A DNA stretch of 7,618 bases from Planctomycetota bacterium (GTDB lineage Bacteria; Planctomycetota; Phycisphaerae; FEN-1346), in contig JAPLMO010000322.1 of assembly GCA_026386995.1 (NCBI GenBank), positions 1 to 7,618 on the forward strand, in the 5' to 3' direction. Each line of letters starts with the position of its first letter. Position 1 is the stretch's first letter. The notes beneath the pieces are model-generated. The model ran no database searches. It was not told the origin of the DNA and saw only the letters and a list, made by a program, of their open reading frames with translations. Shown piece after piece: positions 5,489-7,618 of this stretch. The translations under genes were made by a program, and so were the position numbers.

Positions 5489-7240
5489 CTAATGCCGATA
5501 GAGGAACTCCGCGCTGTTGATCAGCGCCCACGCGACGTCCATCGCGACCGTGCCGCCCTTGCCGGCGCCGGCCGGGGCATACGCCTCCACGGCCTTCAGT
5601 TCCTCATCGGTCGGGAACCGCGACAGGATCGTCAGGTACAGGTTGTTGACGGTTTCCCGCGGCCCCGCCTTGGACTGAAGCAGGGTCCGCAACTTGGGAC
5701 TCTGCTCGATTTTGCGCTGGATGTGGCTGGAGTTCAGCAGGTGCAGCCGCTGGTCGGCGGTCGGGCGGCTGTTGCGTTCGGCCTCCATGCCGGTGTCGCG
5801 CGGCGGGCGGCCGAACATCTCCAGGAAGGAACTCGTGATGCTGCCGTCAGGCAGCGCGATCGAACGCATGTTCTCCGGAATGAACGTGAAAGGCTCGGGA
5901 ATGGCGCTCGAGTACTTCTCGTTTGTCCCGGTGATCTGGTCGAGGGCGTCGATCAGCACCTCCGCCTCCAGCCGCCGCAGGGGATACTGCGCAAAGTTCG
6001 CCGCGGCCTCGGGCCGCCGGCCCTTGGGAATGGATGACAGTTGATACGTCTTGGAGTTCAGGATCAACCGGAAAAGGTGCTTCAGGTCGTAGCGGGCGCC
6101 GACCAACTCCTTCTCCAGGTAGGCCAGGAGTTCGGGGTTGACCGGCAGATTGTCGGGCCGGATGTCGTCGGCCTCATGGATGATGCCGCGCCCCATTAGC
6201 CACGACCATACGCGATTCGAGATGTTCTTCGCGAACCACGCATTTCTCGGCGTAATCAGCCACGCGGCGAAGGCCGCCCGCGGGTCCCGGCCCGGCGAAA
6301 TCTGGGCCGGCGTCCCGTCCGGAAAGACCGCCGCCTGAGGCGGGACCGCGGCGGCCGGCGGCGCGGGGGCGGCGGTTTGCGGCGCGCCGGCAGCGGTTTG
6401 CGACGCGCCGGCGGCTGTCGGCGGAGCAGGGGCGGGGGTTTGCGGCTTGTCGGCAGCGGCCGGCGGCGCGGCGGTTGCGGGTTGCTTCGGCGCAGCAGCC
6501 GCGGCTTGCGGCGCGGCGGAGGCCGTCTGCGGCGCGTCCTTCACAAGATCGAAGGAGACGATCTCCTCTTTCCATTCTCCCGTGGACTTATATCCGAGTC
6601 TCGAGAAAAAGGCCGCCATGCCCGCCAGCCGCTCCTTGGGCCATTTCTCCGCCCGCGCGCCCATGAACGTCAGGGCCACCGCCTGGGCAATGCCCTGGGG
6701 ATCCTTGCTCTGCATGGCCCGGTAGAAGTTGACCGGCGCCTCGCGAAAACAACTGCCGTTCGCCAGAAGCATCTCACGCGCGAACTGGTCGTACGGCTTG
6801 TTCTCCTTGACGCTCGTCCGGATCCAGCGATGATACGCCTGGGCCGCGTTCGGCCACAGGTTGATCGGGAACTCCGCCTTGACCCGCAACAGGTCGCTCC
6901 ACTTCATGGCCCAGTAATCGGCGAACTCGTCGCGCGCAAGCAGGCGGTCGACCAGCGCGCGGCGTTTGTTGGGGTCGCTGTCCTGGATGAAGTTTCTCGC
7001 CTCCTCGGCCGTGGGAAGCGTGCCGATCACGTCCAGGTACACGCGCCGGACGAATATGCCGTCCGAACAGAGGTTGGCCGGCTGGATGCCCAATTTCTCC
7101 AGCCCCCCGAAAACCAGTTTGTCGATCTGGCCGTCGGGCGTCGGGGCGGGGCCCTCAAAAGGGGTCGGCGGCGCGGCCGCGCCCAAGACGCTCAGGGCCG
7201 CCAGCAAGACGGCCGCCGAAGCCAACCACGCCTTCTTCAT
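5489..7240 (-). CDS. DUF1549/DUF1553 secreted protein, short form without heme motif
   Basis: A 583-residue protein and first gene of the operon. A Sec signal (MKKAWLASAAVLLAALSVLG) is followed by a DUF1549 region at about 35-232: VRRVYLDVIGTLPTAEEA (64-81), FADYWAMKWSDLLRV (106-120), and YDQFAREMLLANGS (150-163). A DUF1553 region follows at about 317-583: FAKNISNRVWSWLMGRGI (336-353), LRRLEAEVLIDAL (421-433), MFGRPPRDT (475-483), LYLTILSRFPTDEE (534-547), and a C-terminal WALINSAEFLYRH. A linker at 236-304 made almost wholly of Ala, Pro, Gln and Thr joins them. Many family members carry a CxxCH motif after the VALTFMG strand; here the sequence runs TFMGARAEKWPKERLAGMAAFF (191-212 contains this), and the protein has only two cysteines (58, 164), far apart. 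The N-terminal cytochrome-like domain of long relatives is also absent. Its role is unknown; location and partners suggest work outside the cytoplasm with the next two genes. GAGG-type Shine-Dalgarno sequences lie just before the ATG. Confidence 0.9.
   Translation of the reverse strand: MKKAWLASAAVLLAALSVLGAAAPPTPFEGPAPTPDGQIDKLVFGGLEKLGIQPANLCSDGIFVRRVYLDVIGTLPTAEEARNFIQDSDPNKRRALVDRLLARDEFADYWAMKWSDLLRVKAEFPINLWPNAAQAYHRWIRTSVKENKPYDQFAREMLLANGSCFREAPVNFYRAMQSKDPQGIAQAVALTFMGARAEKWPKERLAGMAAFFSRLGYKSTGEWKEEIVSFDLVKDAPQTASAAPQAAAAAPKQPATAAPPAAADKPQTPAPAPPTAAGASQTAAGAPQTAAPAPPAAAVPPQAAVFPDGTPAQISPGRDPRAAFAAWLITPRNAWFAKNISNRVWSWLMGRGIIHEADDIRPDNLPVNPELLAYLEKELVGARYDLKHLFRLILNSKTYQLSSIPKGRRPEAAANFAQYPLRRLEAEVLIDALDQITGTNEKYSSAIPEPFTFIPENMRSIALPDGSITSSFLEMFGRPPRDTGMEAERNSRPTADQRLHLLNSSHIQRKIEQSPKLRTLLQSKAGPRETVNNLYLTILSRFPTDEELKAVEAYAPAGAGKGGTVAMDVAWALINSAEFLYRH
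6372..6413 (-). repeat. Tandem 21-bp repeat in the Ala/Pro linker
   Basis: Two 21-base units (6372-6392 and 6393-6413) differ at two positions and encode AGAPQTA-like and AGASQTA-like heptapeptides on the minus strand. They sit inside the larger low-complexity stretch 6329-6535, which looks grown by slippage or unequal crossing over. The reading frame is kept. Confidence 0.6.
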
Positions 7241-7297
7241 GGCCTCTCGCCTCTTACAGATACGCCTCAGGGCACAATCACTGAAGCCCTTCTATAG

Positions 7298-7303
7298 ATT
7301 ATA
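7298..7303 (-). promoter_or_regulatory. Candidate -10 box (TATAAT) for the three-gene operon
   Basis: The minus strand reads TATAAT, 57 bases before the ATG of the DUF1549/DUF1553 gene, so transcription would start near 7291 with a UTR of about 50 bases. No TTGACA-like -35 box is seen at 16-18 bases; the spacer region is very GC-rich. It is the best promoter candidate upstream of the operon. The stretch from here to about 7462 shows no supported gene. Confidence 0.45.
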
Positions 7304-7462
7304 ACGTCCGCCGAGCCCGCGGGTTACGGCCTTACGCCAAACGCTGAGTGAAACGCCTCCCGCCGGCGGATATTACGCGATTTCACGCATGGCCGCCCTC
7401 TCCAGCCTGTTCAACGAGATCGGCAAGGGCCTCAAGCGGTTTTGAGAATGTGCGGGCAATCA

Positions 7463-7514
7463 TGTCAAGGCCCATTAAAAATGTCCGGGGTCCTGACCCA
7501 GTAGAAATGTCCGG
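7463..7514. mobile_element. Probable end of an insertion sequence with repeated AAATGTCCGG
   Basis: AAATGTCCGG occurs at 7479-7488 and again at 7505-7514, 26 bases apart. These overlap the 3' end of the probable transposase reading frame. TGTCAAGG at 7463 is a plausible outer tip, since many insertion sequences begin with TG. Repeated short sites near an end are typical transposase binding sites, for example in IS21-like elements, but the family cannot be assigned here and the other end is outside the window. Confidence 0.4.
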
Positions 7515-7618
7515 TCTTGGCGTTTCTGTTTGAAGGATTTTCTCCAGGGATGCTCCGGGCCTGGACGGTAGGGTTCGTGGTCGGTAGGATGAGGCGAGCC
7601 ATCGGGAGGATAGGGCTC
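7475..7618 (-). CDS. C-terminal end of a probable transposase (partial)
   Basis: The frame is open from the right edge to a TAA at 7477-7475 and gives 47 residues, so only the C-terminus is visible. The tail is rich in Pro and His (EPYPPDGSPHPTDHEPY), then has PEHPWRKSFKQKR and a final RTFLLGQDPGHF. A Pro-rich segment followed by HPWR and a basic patch at the very C-terminus is something I associate with integrase-type transposases of insertion sequences, and the last codons overlap the direct repeats at 7479-7514, as expected for a gene running up to an element's end. This is recognition from memory rather than a domain match; the catalytic part would lie beyond the window. Confidence 0.45.
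   Translation of the reverse strand, partial: EPYPPDGSPHPTDHEPYRPGPEHPWRKSFKQKRQDRTFLLGQDPGHF

Noticed and set aside
7389..7445. Short plus-strand frame starting MAALSSLFNEIGKG (18 codons)
   Set aside because: It has no ribosome site, no family I can recognise and is very short. It may be a gene remnant next to the insertion sequence, but nothing supports that directly.

Overview
The window looks like a piece of a GC-rich planctomycete (Planctomycetota) genome. The best evidence is the three-gene set on the minus strand: a DUF1549/DUF1553 protein, a Tat-exported DUF1501 protein, and a large secreted protein with IPT/TIG-like and PPC (pre-peptidase C-terminal) domains. These families are greatly expanded in planctomycetes and often lie together. 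I recognised the families from motifs in the translations. No database search was run.

Layout, left to right. Positions 1-253 hold the start of a minus-strand, lipoprotein-like gene that runs off the left edge, with a Shine-Dalgarno, a 5'-UTR hairpin and a TATAAT box at 372-377. Positions 449-540 are a large nested palindrome (element D). Positions 635-1219 (+) encode a small nucleotidyltransferase-fold protein. Positions 1251-1334 are a second palindrome (element A), lying between convergent genes. Then comes the minus-strand operon, read right to left: DUF1549/DUF1553 (7240-5489), palindrome B (5388-5465), DUF1501 (5350-3974), palindrome C (3745-3905), PPC protein (3779-1359). A TATAAT box at 7298-7303 probably drives it. 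The right edge (about 7463-7618) carries the end of what looks like an insertion sequence: the last 47 codons of a probable transposase on the minus strand and two direct repeats.

The three operon products all carry export signals (Sec, Tat, Sec), so they should act together outside the cytoplasm. In this family context they are thought to handle large extracellular substrates, but the chemistry is not established. The DUF1549 protein is an unusual short form: it has no CxxCH heme motif and carries an Ala/Pro/Gln-rich linker where the usual cysteine motif region ends.

The most interesting signal is non-coding. Four large palindromic elements occupy four successive intergenic gaps. Each is an inverted pair of smaller hairpins, the architecture of REPIN/BIME elements (inverted doublets of REP sequences). 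A and B are copies of one family, and their differences are compensatory: A-T to C-G in the arm, and G-C to A-T plus C-G to T.G in the apical stem. C has the GTAG tetranucleotide in front of each hairpin that is typical of REP sequences mobilised by RAYT (TnpA_REP) transposases, and its outer arm supplies the start codon and signal-peptide n-region of the PPC protein. Together they suggest planctomycete REPIN-like families inserted between genes and inside an operon.
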